A stretch of 64,000 nucleotides of DNA from Limnohabitans sp. Jir72 (GTDB taxonomy: Bacteria; Pseudomonadota; Gammaproteobacteria; Burkholderiales; Burkholderiaceae_C): NCBI RefSeq assembly GCF_003063575.1, contig NZ_NESC01000001.1:558001-622000 (forward strand). The letters run 5' to 3'. The first letter of the stretch is position 1, and each line of letters starts with the position of its first letter. The translations under genes and the position numbers were made by a program. Shown one piece after another: positions 34,785 through 44,055 of this stretch. Below the pieces are notes generated by a model. That model saw only the letters and a program-made list of their open reading frames with translations, was not told the DNA's origin and ran no database searches.

Positions 34785-36035
34785 TCAGGTGTCGGGTAAG
34801 GGGTCAGGCAAGCGCTGGAGTGTGCGCACCTTGGACGCGGTGATGATCACGGCCTGCAAGCCAAAGCCCAACACCACGCACCACAGGCTGACCGAGGCCG
34901 GGAAATACACCCCCAACACACCGCCCAGCGCCGCACCCAGAGGCCGTGCGCCCGTGCTCGCCACGATGATGATGGACGTGACCCGCCCGATCATGGCGCG
35001 TGGCGTGACCGTCTGGCGCAAGGTGGTCGAGGTGATGACCCAAAGGATCGGGCCCGCACCGTACAAAAAGTAGGACAAAGCCGCCAACCAACCGTAGGGC
35101 CAAAACAAGGTCAAGGCCATCGTCAGCGCCGACAGAACCGAGACATACGGCCCCACCAAAATCGCCCGGCCAAAGGGCAATGCCGCCACCACGCGCGGTG
35201 CCAGCAAAGACCCCACGATCATGCCCACGCCATAGCAAGCCAGCGTCACCCCCACGCCGCTGGCGTCCAGCCCCAGGTCGTGGATGGCATAGGGCACATA
35301 AGCCGCTTGCAGCATGAACCACGAGATGTTCCAGGCGACCGAACAAAACACCATGGGCCTGAGCAGATCACTTTGCCAAACCCACTTGGCACCATCTTGC
35401 AACTCCAACAAGGGGTGCCTTGCGGGCATGGCCGCCCGTGCGGGTTCGGCAATGCCGCGCAAACACAGCACCGCAGCCACCGACAACATGCCCGACAGCA
35501 CAAACGCCGCTGGTGCACCGGTCCAAGCGATCAGCGCACCGGCCAATGCAGGCCCTGCAGCAAAGGCAGCGCTGCGGGCCAGCTCCAATCGGCCATTGGC
35601 CCGCGCCAACCCCTCCACCTGCACCAGCGCGGGCACCAGCGAAGGCGCGGCCACGCTGAAGGCCACCGTTCCCACAGCGGCCATGAAGCCGATCACCGCC
35701 AGCGCCGTGATCGACACCTGCCCTGTGAGGATCAAGACCAACAACAGCAACAAGGCCAGCGCCCGCAAGGCCTCGGCCAAGGCCATCAGGCGCGTGCGTG
35801 AGGTGCGGTCGGCCAGCAAACCCAAAGGCATGGACATCAGCAAAAACGGCAAGGACTGAACAGTGGCGAGCAAGCCGATCTCGCCAGGCCCGGCCTTGAG
35901 CATCAGCACCGCCACAATGGGCACCGCCGCCAAGCTCAATTGTTCGGCCGATTGGGCCAAAAGGTTGGACAGCGCCAGACGCTTGAATGCAGCGGAAAAA
36001 GGTGGAGACATCAAAAGCCTTTCAATCTGGCCCAT
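34785..36035 (-). CDS. MFS transporter
   Basis: 416 aa multi-pass protein; LLMSMPLGLLADRTSRTRLMALAEALRALALL. Confidence 0.88.
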   Translation of the reverse strand: MGQIERLLMSPPFSAAFKRLALSNLLAQSAEQLSLAAVPIVAVLMLKAGPGEIGLLATVQSLPFLLMSMPLGLLADRTSRTRLMALAEALRALALLLLLVLILTGQVSITALAVIGFMAAVGTVAFSVAAPSLVPALVQVEGLARANGRLELARSAAFAAGPALAGALIAWTGAPAAFVLSGMLSVAAVLCLRGIAEPARAAMPARHPLLELQDGAKWVWQSDLLRPMVFCSVAWNISWFMLQAAYVPYAIHDLGLDASGVGVTLACYGVGMIVGSLLAPRVVAALPFGRAILVGPYVSVLSALTMALTLFWPYGWLAALSYFLYGAGPILWVITSTTLRQTVTPRAMIGRVTSIIIVASTGARPLGAALGGVLGVYFPASVSLWCVVLGFGLQAVIITASKVRTLQRLPDPLPDT

Positions 36036-36218
36036 GCTAGGGCCTGCCAGCGCGGCGGGCAGTCACGCATGCTTCAGCCGCACACCGTTCCAGCGCTGTC
36101 ACCAAGGCGGCTGTTCAGACCTTCGCGCCCCCGCCACTGCGGGTCTGCACCCTTGAAGCCACCGTGCGATTCCGATTGAATCGAAATCCACTGCCATCCG
36201 GCAGCCCCTGGAGTTTTC

Positions 36219-38321
36219 ATGAACGCACCCTCCTCTTGGCTCTTGGCCAGCGCACTGCTCGGACTGGTGAGCACCACCACCCAAGCCCGCGTCACCCGCA
36301 TCGTGATCGACGACACACGACCTGTGACAGCCGTCCCCGGCAAGCCTGCGGGCATCGCATACGAACAAGTCGTTGGCCGCGCCTTTGGCGAACTGGACCC
36401 CAAGCTGGCGCAAAACGCCATCATCCAGGACATTGAGCTGGCCAAAGACGCCGACGGCAAAGCCCGCTACATGGCGTCCTTTGTGATCTACAAGCCCGTG
36501 AACCTCAAAGACGCCAATGGCCTCATGTGGCATGACGTGCCCAACCGGGGCCGGGTGGGCTTGCCCGCTGAGCAAGAGCTGGCTGCAGGCGACATTGGCC
36601 TGCTCAGCGCCTGGCAAGGCGACAACGCAGGCGCCACCACCGTCAAACCCAAGGCCACCATCGACGGCATGCAGTTTTTGCAGGTGCCCGTGGCGCGCAA
36701 CGCCGACGGCAGCCCAGTCATTGGCCAAGTGTTCGCCCGCATCGTCAACCGCTCTGGCCCGGCATCACAGCCGCTCATGGTGCAGACCAACCCCGTGCCC
36801 TACAAACCCGCCAGCCTCGACACCACCCAAGCGACCTTGGTCTCGCGCGGGCGCGAGAACATGAACGGCGAAGTCTTTGACGAGCAAAGCATCGCCCCCA
36901 CCGACTGGGCCTGGGCCCAATGCGACGCGCAAAACCCCTTTCCGGGCACGCCCGACCCCACACAGATTTGCCTGAAAAACGGGTTTGATGCCAAGCGCCT
37001 GTACCAGGGGGTCTTCACGGCGCAAGACCCCTATGTGCTGGGCATCGGCTTTGCCGCTTGGCGCGATGTGGCTGTGTTCTTCAAGCACGCCAAGGCCGAC
37101 GACGCGGGCACCCCCAACCCGGTGGCCAGCGCGGTCACGCACAGCATTGCGCGGGGCGTGTCGCAGTCGGGCAATTACCTGCGCGGCTGGCTGCACCTGG
37201 GCTTCAACCAGGACGAGGCAGGCCAACAAGTGCACGAAGGCCTGTGGCCCATCATCGCGGGCCGCCGCATCGCGCTCAACTTCCGCTGGGCGCAGCCCGA
37301 TGGCGTGCTGGAGCTGTACCAGGCGGGCAGCGAAGGCCCGCAGTGGTGGCTGCCCCACCCCGACCCGGTGCGCGGCACGCCCGCAGCGGGCATCTTGGAC
37401 CGCTGCACCCAGACCCGCACCTGCCCCAAGATCATGGAGCACTTTGGCTCGGCCGAAGTCTGGGCCTTGAAGCTCACGCCCGAATGGATCGGCACCGATG
37501 CCAAGCAAGACCTGCCGCTGCCCGCCCATGTGCGCCGCTACTACATCGCCAGCAGCAACCACGGCGGTGGCGCAGGCGGTTTTGACACCAGTGTGCCTGG
37601 CGCAGGCTTGCCCAAGGCTGGCCCCATGTGCCCGGGCAACAACTTCGGCCAGGGCTTGCTGCCTGCCAACCCGGTGCCGCACAAAGAGACCGTCAACGCC
37701 TTGCGCCTGCACTTTCGCCACTGGGTCATGAAAGGCACCGAGCCGCCCGCCAGCCGTTACCCCATGTTGGGCAAAAACCAATTGGCTGTGGCCGAGAAAA
37801 CCGCGCTGGGCTACCCCAGCCTGCCGGGCCTGCGCCCCACCGTGCCTGAGCGCGACTTCATCATGCCCGTGCACGACTACGACTGGGGCCCTGGTTTCAA
37901 GGCCGTCGATGGCTCGGGCGTGCCCAGCAACGCACCTCCAAAAATCAAACAAGTGCTGAAGATGTACGCGCCCAAAGTGGACGCCGATGGCAACGAAGTC
38001 GGTGGCGTGCCCGTGGTGCTGCTCGATGCCCCGTTGGGCACGTACTTGGGCTGGAACGTGACCGCAGGCGGCGCCAAACCCTTCCATCAGGGCGAGATCT
38101 GCAACTACGTGGGCGGCATGGTGCCCTTTGCCAAAACGGCTGCCGAGCGGCAAGCCAACAACGACACCCGCCTGTCGTTGCAAGAGCGCTACGGCTCGCA
38201 CGACGGTTATGTGCAGGCTGTTCAGAAAGCGGCTGACAGCGCCATGAAAGAAGGCTTCCTCTTGCCCGAAGACGCGCAAGCCCTGATCGACGCCGCCCAA
38301 AAGAGCGCCGTGCTGCGCTGA
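36219..38321 (+). CDS. Exported alpha/beta hydrolase domain-containing protein
   Basis: 700 aa with signal peptide; ARGVSQSGNYLRGWLHLGFNQDE nucleophile-type region; large secreted hydrolase family. Confidence 0.8.
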   Translation: MNAPSSWLLASALLGLVSTTTQARVTRIVIDDTRPVTAVPGKPAGIAYEQVVGRAFGELDPKLAQNAIIQDIELAKDADGKARYMASFVIYKPVNLKDANGLMWHDVPNRGRVGLPAEQELAAGDIGLLSAWQGDNAGATTVKPKATIDGMQFLQVPVARNADGSPVIGQVFARIVNRSGPASQPLMVQTNPVPYKPASLDTTQATLVSRGRENMNGEVFDEQSIAPTDWAWAQCDAQNPFPGTPDPTQICLKNGFDAKRLYQGVFTAQDPYVLGIGFAAWRDVAVFFKHAKADDAGTPNPVASAVTHSIARGVSQSGNYLRGWLHLGFNQDEAGQQVHEGLWPIIAGRRIALNFRWAQPDGVLELYQAGSEGPQWWLPHPDPVRGTPAAGILDRCTQTRTCPKIMEHFGSAEVWALKLTPEWIGTDAKQDLPLPAHVRRYYIASSNHGGGAGGFDTSVPGAGLPKAGPMCPGNNFGQGLLPANPVPHKETVNALRLHFRHWVMKGTEPPASRYPMLGKNQLAVAEKTALGYPSLPGLRPTVPERDFIMPVHDYDWGPGFKAVDGSGVPSNAPPKIKQVLKMYAPKVDADGNEVGGVPVVLLDAPLGTYLGWNVTAGGAKPFHQGEICNYVGGMVPFAKTAAERQANNDTRLSLQERYGSHDGYVQAVQKAADSAMKEGFLLPEDAQALIDAAQKSAVLR

Positions 38322-38344
38322 CACCAACTCATCTGAATCCGACC

Positions 38345-39316
38345 ATGAAAAAACACATCTTTTGTCTGGCCACCGCACTGTGCATGGTGCCTGCCCTCGC
38401 GCAGGCACAAAGCGCCGACTGGCCCAGCAAGCCCATCCGCCTGATCGTGCCGTTTCCGGCGGGCGGGCCGACCGATCTGGTGGCCCGTGAAGCGGCCAAC
38501 ATCTTGCGTGAAGAGTTCAAACAAACCGTCATCGTGGACAACAAGCCCGGTGGCAACGGCACCCTCGGTCATGCCGTGTTGGCCAAATCACCGGCCGATG
38601 GTTACACCATTGGCCTGCTGGTCATCACCGTGGCGATTGCGCCGCACTTGGGCAACGCCCCGTTTGACACCTTTAAAGACTTCGCGCCCATCAGCAACAT
38701 GGTCTCGATGACACCCATCGTGGTGGCCAACAACAACGCGCCTTTCAACACCCTGGCCGAACTGGCCAGCCAAGCCAAGGCCAGCCCCGGCAAGCTGGCA
38801 TTTGGCACACCGGGCGTGGCCACCGTGCCGCACCTGGCTGCCGAGCTGTTCCAGATGCAGTCAGGCACACAGCTCAACCACATCCCTTACAAAGGCGCAA
38901 CGCAACAAATCCAGGATTTGATCGGCGGCTCCACGCAGCTGGACTTCCAAAGCTCCTTGGTGGTGGCCATGCCGCAAATCAAGGCTGAACGCATCAAGGC
39001 CCTGGCCGTGCTGTCCGACCAACGCTCACCCCAGCTGCCCAACGTGCCCACGGCCAAAGAGTCAGGCTACCCAGGTCTGGTGGTGTCGCCCTGGTTCGGA
39101 CTGGGTGCGCCTGCGGGCACGCCCGCTGACATCGTTCAGAAAATGCATGGCGCCATTGCCAAAGGCTTGGGCAGCAAGGAAGTCCAAGACCGCTTCGCGG
39201 CCATCGGCGCGTCAGTACATCCCAACAAATCCCCCGCCGAATTCTCGGCCTACATCAAATCGGAGTTCGAGCGCTGGGGCAAAGTCATCAAAGCTGCCAA
39301 CATCAAGGCCGAGTAA
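38345..39316 (+). CDS. Bug-family tripartite tricarboxylate transporter substrate-binding protein (TctC-like)
   Basis: WPSKPIRLIVPFPAGGPTDLVARE...PGGNGTLGHAVLAKSPADGYT. Confidence 0.94.
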   Translation: MKKHIFCLATALCMVPALAQAQSADWPSKPIRLIVPFPAGGPTDLVAREAANILREEFKQTVIVDNKPGGNGTLGHAVLAKSPADGYTIGLLVITVAIAPHLGNAPFDTFKDFAPISNMVSMTPIVVANNNAPFNTLAELASQAKASPGKLAFGTPGVATVPHLAAELFQMQSGTQLNHIPYKGATQQIQDLIGGSTQLDFQSSLVVAMPQIKAERIKALAVLSDQRSPQLPNVPTAKESGYPGLVVSPWFGLGAPAGTPADIVQKMHGAIAKGLGSKEVQDRFAAIGASVHPNKSPAEFSAYIKSEFERWGKVIKAANIKAE

Positions 39317-39372
39317 GCACCCAGTGACGGCCAGCCCAAGCCCTGCTGTCGACATTTGCGACAATACGGCCC

Positions 39373-39486
39373 ATGCATTCAGAAAACCTGTTGGAACAAT
39401 GGACCATGCTGGCTTATCGCTTGGCCGGTTACGCCACGACCAACCTGATCGATGACCCGGCCATGCTGGCCCTGATTTTTTGCTGA
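39373..39486 (+). CDS. Small ORF, 37 aa, unknown function
   Basis: ATG...TGA encoding MHSENLLEQWTMLAYRLAGYATTNLIDDPAMLALIFC; followed at once by a terminator-like hairpin; too short for the supplied ORF track. Confidence 0.4.
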   Translation: MHSENLLEQWTMLAYRLAGYATTNLIDDPAMLALIFC

Positions 39487-39491
39487 GCCCT

Positions 39492-39530
39492 TGGGCCCAC
39501 AGCGTGATGCTAATGGGCCCCATTTTTTTC
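39492..39530 (+). terminator. Rho-independent terminator
   Basis: GGGCCCA-cagcgtgatgctaa-TGGGCCC followed by CATTTTTTTC. Confidence 0.85.
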
Positions 39531-40611
39531 AGGCCGCGTCCACTTCGATCGCCCCTCGGCGAATCTGATCGCGCTCCAGACTCTCAAACAAGGCCTTGAA
39601 GTTGCCTTCGCCAAAGCCCTCGTCGGCCTTGCGCTGGATGAACTCGAAGAACACCGGACCCAGCAGCGTTTGGCTGAAGATCTGCAGCAGCAAACGCTTC
39701 TCGCCATGGGCCGTGGAGCCGTCCATCAAAATGCCACGCGCCTGCAACTCGGGCACGGGCTCGCCATGGCCCTTCAGGCGCTCTTCGAGCATCTCGTAAT
39801 AGATGTCGTTGGGCGCGGTCATGAGCGGAATGCCCGCCATCTGCAAGGCATCCACACTCTTCAAAATGTCGTCGGTCAGCAGCGCAATGTGCTGGATGCC
39901 CTCGCCGTTGAATTGCATCAGGAACTCCTCGATCTGCCCGCCGGTCTTGCCCGACTCTTCGTTGAGCGGGATGCGGATCATGCCGTCGGGTGCCGTCATG
40001 GCGCGGCTGGTCAGGCCCGTGTGCGTGCCTTGAATGTCGAAGTAACGGATCTCGCGAAAGTTGAAGATCTTCTCGTAAAAGCTGCCCCAAAAAGCCATGC
40101 GACCTTTGTAGACGTTGTGCGTCAAGTGGTCGATGAGTTTGAAGCCATGGCCGGGCGGGTGACGGTCCACGCCCTCGATGAATTCAAAGTCGATGTCGTA
40201 AATGCTCTTGCCGTCTTCATAGCGGTCGATCAAATACAGCGGCGCACCGCCGATGCCCTTGATGGCGGGCAGGCGCAACTCCATGGGCCCGGTGGGCACA
40301 TCCACCGGCTGCGCGCCCATCTCCAATGCGCGGGCATAGGCCTTGTGCGAGTCCTTCACACGAAAGGCCAAGGCGCAGGCACAAGGGCCGTGCTCGGAGG
40401 CGAAGTAACCCGCCAGGCTCTTGGGCTCGCGGTTGACGATGAAATTGATATCGCCCTGACGGTACAGCACCACGTCTTTGGACCGGTGTTTGGCCACCAG
40501 CGAAAAGCCCATTTTTTCAAACAAGGGTTCCAGCAAACCAGGCACAGGCGAGGCGAACTCGACAAACTCAAAACCGCACAAACCCATGGGGTTCTCAAAC
40601 AAATCAGCCAT
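39529..40611 (-). CDS. hpd: 4-hydroxyphenylpyruvate dioxygenase
   Basis: [22 protein letters not shown]...; C-terminal [11 protein letters not shown]-like motif ([16 protein letters not shown]). Confidence 0.93.
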   Translation of the reverse strand: MADLFENPMGLCGFEFVEFASPVPGLLEPLFEKMGFSLVAKHRSKDVVLYRQGDINFIVNREPKSLAGYFASEHGPCACALAFRVKDSHKAYARALEMGAQPVDVPTGPMELRLPAIKGIGGAPLYLIDRYEDGKSIYDIDFEFIEGVDRHPPGHGFKLIDHLTHNVYKGRMAFWGSFYEKIFNFREIRYFDIQGTHTGLTSRAMTAPDGMIRIPLNEESGKTGGQIEEFLMQFNGEGIQHIALLTDDILKSVDALQMAGIPLMTAPNDIYYEMLEERLKGHGEPVPELQARGILMDGSTAHGEKRLLLQIFSQTLLGPVFFEFIQRKADEGFGEGNFKALFESLERDQIRRGAIEVDAA

Positions 40612-40950
40612 GAAATTCTCCAGCCATAAACAGGGCCATACTGCCTTGTACGCACGGCCCGAATTGAAATCGGTCAAACAAAAAAGGGGGTTTGCAGGAC
40701 GGATCTTCAGGTCCGACGTGGCGCTTGTGGATCACCAACATGTCGGGGCTGAAGCCGCCGACCTGCAAGGAAAAATTCACACCGACTGCGGCGGCGCACA
40801 AGGCTTGCCCCGCGTGCTGCGCGCGAGGTGGATACCGACGATCAAGACTTGGATGCTCATGGGGAAATTGTCAACAGCAGCCTTTGAGTTTGCCTGCATT
40901 TGGGTCATCGGTCCAGTTTTAAAATATGAACACATCGGCCAAGGCCACAC

Positions 40951-41040
40951 TGACCCCTCTTGCAGACAGCGCACCGCCGTGCCCAGCCCAATGCCAATCG
41001 CAGTACCCGTGATGAGGTTCGTTTTCTGGGGCAATCGCAT
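40951..41040 (-). pseudogene. Decayed short-chain dehydrogenase/reductase N-terminal fragment
   Basis: MRLPQKTNLITGTAIGIGLGTAVRCLQEGS resembles the SDR N-terminus (TGxxxGIG), followed by non-SDR sequence with no SDR continuation. Confidence 0.5.
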
Positions 41041-41166
41041 GGCCATTTCTTGAATGTGAAAGCGCCTGACCGACAAACGCGCCAAACCAAGAGACCTTCG
41101 CAACTCAAACGCCACTGCGAAGCACTGCACCAAACCCGGTAAAGAGCCAGCCGGCATGACGCGAAG

Positions 41167-41198
41167 CCTGCTAGCCTGCTAGCCTGCTAACCTGCAAC
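41167..41198. repeat. 8-bp short tandem repeat, about 4 units
   Basis: CCTGCTAG CCTGCTAG CCTGCTAA CCTGCAAC upstream of the DUF1003 gene. Confidence 0.8.
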
Positions 41199-41218
41199 GC
41201 CACACCGACGAGGTCCAC

Positions 41219-41767
41219 ATGACATCCAAAAACAACGCGGTCAAACTCTCCCCGCATGACGAAGCCCAGCAGCTTGAGTTGCTGCGCAAGCACCGTCGGG
41301 CTCACCGGGAAAAACACGCCATCATCCCGACCCTGTCGGTCGAACACATCAAAATTGCGCCGCCCACCCGCGGCCAATGGCTTGCCGACATCGTGGCCGC
41401 CACGGTGGGTTCGTGGCGGTTCATCATCATCCAGAGCACCGCCATCGTGGTCTGGATCGTGGGCAACGTCTTGAGCGGCACAGCGGCCTGGGACCCCTAC
41501 CCCTTCATCTTGCTGAACTTGCTGCTCTCGTTTCAGGCGGCCTACACCGCGCCAGCGATCATGATGAGTCAAAACCGCCAGTCCGAGATGGACCGCCGAC
41601 ATGCGCAGAACGACTACGAGATCAACGTCAAGGCGGAGCTTGAAATCGAACTCTTGCACGAAAAAATCGACATCATGAAAGAACAGGAATTGCTGATGCT
41701 GACCCAGGCCGTGCGCGAGCTGTCCGAGGAAGTGAAGGTTCTCTCAAAGCGGCTGACTGCCCACTGA
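41219..41767 (+). CDS. DUF1003 domain-containing membrane protein
   Basis: GSWRFIIIQSTAIVVWIVGNV...WDPYPFILLNLLLSFQAAYTAPAIMMSQNRQ typical of DUF1003. Confidence 0.92.
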   Translation: MTSKNNAVKLSPHDEAQQLELLRKHRRAHREKHAIIPTLSVEHIKIAPPTRGQWLADIVAATVGSWRFIIIQSTAIVVWIVGNVLSGTAAWDPYPFILLNLLLSFQAAYTAPAIMMSQNRQSEMDRRHAQNDYEINVKAELEIELLHEKIDIMKEQELLMLTQAVRELSEEVKVLSKRLTAH

Positions 41768-41784
41768 ACAGGCCAAACAAACCC

Positions 41785-42333
41785 TCAGAAACCTCGACCC
41801 GCACCCATGCCACCACTCATGCCACCGCCTCGGCGGCGCATCTCATTGCCAGAGCGCGACTCAGGGCGACGCCCATCGCCGAAAGCGCTGTCGGGCCCCG
41901 CCATGGGCAAAAAACTGGGTAAGGTGCCCAGCAAAGCCTGATTGGCCAACAGCTGCTGGGGCGGCGTCAATGCGGCATACAAATGCTTGGCCGCCAGCTC
42001 TGCGTCTTCCAGCAAGGTCAAGCGGTTTTGCAAATTCATCACCAAAAGACCCATTTGTGCAGGTGCAGACTCCTGTGCGCTCGGCACCACAGGCCGCTCA
42101 CGGTAAAAATGCTGGGTGTAAGCCTCGACCTTGGACTGGTATGCCCGCCATAAGGACAATTGCTCTGCGTTCAACTGCAGTTGAAGTTGCACCTGCTCCA
42201 GAGAATCCACGGGACGCGCGGCCGAGATGCCCTGAGCACGAGGCACCGCATCTGGCGATGCATCAGCCAACGTGGGCTGCGCGTGACTGGCCAGCGCAAA
42301 CACCCACCCCAACAAGCCAACGATTTTTTTCAT
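41785..42333 (-). CDS. Spy/LTXXQ-like periplasmic protein with Gly/Arg-rich tail
   Basis: MKKIVGLLGWVFALASHAQ signal peptide; LQLQLNAEQLSLWRAYQSKVEAYTQHF...LYAALTPPQQLLANQ; tail RRRGGGMSGGMGAGRGF. Confidence 0.7.
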   Translation of the reverse strand: MKKIVGLLGWVFALASHAQPTLADASPDAVPRAQGISAARPVDSLEQVQLQLQLNAEQLSLWRAYQSKVEAYTQHFYRERPVVPSAQESAPAQMGLLVMNLQNRLTLLEDAELAAKHLYAALTPPQQLLANQALLGTLPSFLPMAGPDSAFGDGRRPESRSGNEMRRRGGGMSGGMGAGRGF

Positions 42334-42438
42334 GTACCAACAATGCCTTGGATGAGCACCCAGCTTAGCGCTTGCAGGGGGCGAAGCGCAACGCGGCAAA
42401 GCAAAGTTAAATGAAGTGGCGAGGCTGCGCTGACCTGT

Positions 42439-44040
42439 TCAATGCGCACCACCCGCATCTGAAGTGCCAGAAGCCGCACCACGCGCAGCCGGTCTGCGGG
42501 TCAGCCAGATCATGCTGATCAGGCCCAGGAAAATCCAGGCCGAGGCCATGAAAATGTCATCGGCGGCACGCGTGTAGGCCTGCTGGTCAATCAGCCGGTT
42601 GATTTGCAGCAAGGCCTGTTCAGCGCTCAGGCCTGATGCCTGCAACGAGGCCACGGTCACACCAAACACCCCTTGGCCCTGCACCAGGGTTTCGGTCAGG
42701 TGGGCATGGTGCATCGCAGCGCGGCTGTCCCACAGCGTGGTCACAATGGATGTGCCCATGGCCCCAGCCGTGATGCGGGTGAAATTGCTCAAACCCGCAG
42801 CCGAAGGGATCCGTGCAGGTTCAATGCCCGCCAGCGTCAGCGTGGTCAGCGGAATGAAAAACATTGCCATGGCGGCGCCTTGCAACACGGTGGGGATCAG
42901 GATGTGCGCCATGTCGGTTTGGGTGGTGAATTGCGAACGCATCCACAACACCACGGCAAAACCGATGAACGCTACCGTCGCGATGCGTCTGGGGTCCCAA
43001 ACAGCGATCTTTTTGCCCACCACCGGTGTCAGCAAAATGGCCAGCAAACCCACCGGAGCCAGCGCCATGCCGGCCGATGTGGCGGTGTAACCCATCCACT
43101 GCTGCAACCACAAAGGCAAGAGCACCACATTGCCAAAAAACAAGGCATACGCGACCGACAAAGACAGCGCACCGAATGAGAAATTGCGCCGCTTGAACAG
43201 GCGCAAGTCCACCACCGGGTGCGCGTCGGTCAGCTCCCAAACCACAAAGACCGCAAACGAAATCACGGCCACGAGACCCAAGATGACGATCTGATCAGAA
43301 GCAAACCAGTCCAGCTCTTTGCCCTTGTCGAGCATGAGCTGCAAGGCCCCCACCCACAGCACCAGCAAGGTCAAACCGACGCTGTCGATGGGCAGTTTGC
43401 GTGTGGGCGTCTCGCGGTGTTTGTAAATGCTCCAGGCCATGCCCACCGCCAACAAACCAACCGGCACGTTGATGTAAAAAATCCACGGCCAAGAAATGTT
43501 GTCGGTGATCCAACCGCCCAAAAGCGGCCCGACCACGGGTGCCACCAGCGTGGTCATGCCCCACACCGCCAAGGCCATGCCAGCTTTGGCCGCTGGGTAA
43601 CTGCTGAGCAACAAGGTTTGCGACAAAGGAATCATCGGCCCCGCCACCAAGCCCTGGATCACCCTGAAAAATATCAGCATCTCCAGCGATGGCGCAAAGC
43701 CACACAGCCAGCTGGCCAGTACAAACAGCAGGATGCTCATGCAAAAAAGACGCACTGCACCGAATCGCTGCGTCAACCAGCCCGTCAAAGGCACAGAAAT
43801 CGCATTGGCCACACCAAAGCTGGTGATCACCCAAGTGCCTTGGCCCGGGCTCACGCCAAGATCACCCGCGATGGCGGGAATGGACACGTTGGCAATCGAC
43901 GAATCCAGCACATTCATGAAGGTCGCCAAGGACAAGGCCAAGGTGCCCAGCAACAAGGTTGGGCCTTGCAAAGGCGGCAAAACTGCCGGTGCCAGTGAGC
44001 CCATGCCGGGTGGTGTGCTTGCAGTGTCGGTAGAACTCAT
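42439..44040 (-). CDS. DHA2-family drug efflux MFS transporter (EmrB-like)
   Basis: 533 aa, 14-TM type; FMNVLDSSIANVSIPAIAGDLGVSPGQGTWVITSF. Confidence 0.93.
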   Translation of the reverse strand: MSSTDTASTPPGMGSLAPAVLPPLQGPTLLLGTLALSLATFMNVLDSSIANVSIPAIAGDLGVSPGQGTWVITSFGVANAISVPLTGWLTQRFGAVRLFCMSILLFVLASWLCGFAPSLEMLIFFRVIQGLVAGPMIPLSQTLLLSSYPAAKAGMALAVWGMTTLVAPVVGPLLGGWITDNISWPWIFYINVPVGLLAVGMAWSIYKHRETPTRKLPIDSVGLTLLVLWVGALQLMLDKGKELDWFASDQIVILGLVAVISFAVFVVWELTDAHPVVDLRLFKRRNFSFGALSLSVAYALFFGNVVLLPLWLQQWMGYTATSAGMALAPVGLLAILLTPVVGKKIAVWDPRRIATVAFIGFAVVLWMRSQFTTQTDMAHILIPTVLQGAAMAMFFIPLTTLTLAGIEPARIPSAAGLSNFTRITAGAMGTSIVTTLWDSRAAMHHAHLTETLVQGQGVFGVTVASLQASGLSAEQALLQINRLIDQQAYTRAADDIFMASAWIFLGLISMIWLTRRPAARGAASGTSDAGGAH

Positions 44041-44055
44041 ACGAGGTACTGCAGA

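Noticed and set aside
36765-38408. 547-aa minus-strand ORF
   Set aside because: Antisense to the exported alpha/beta hydrolase, which has a signal peptide and family-like sequence.
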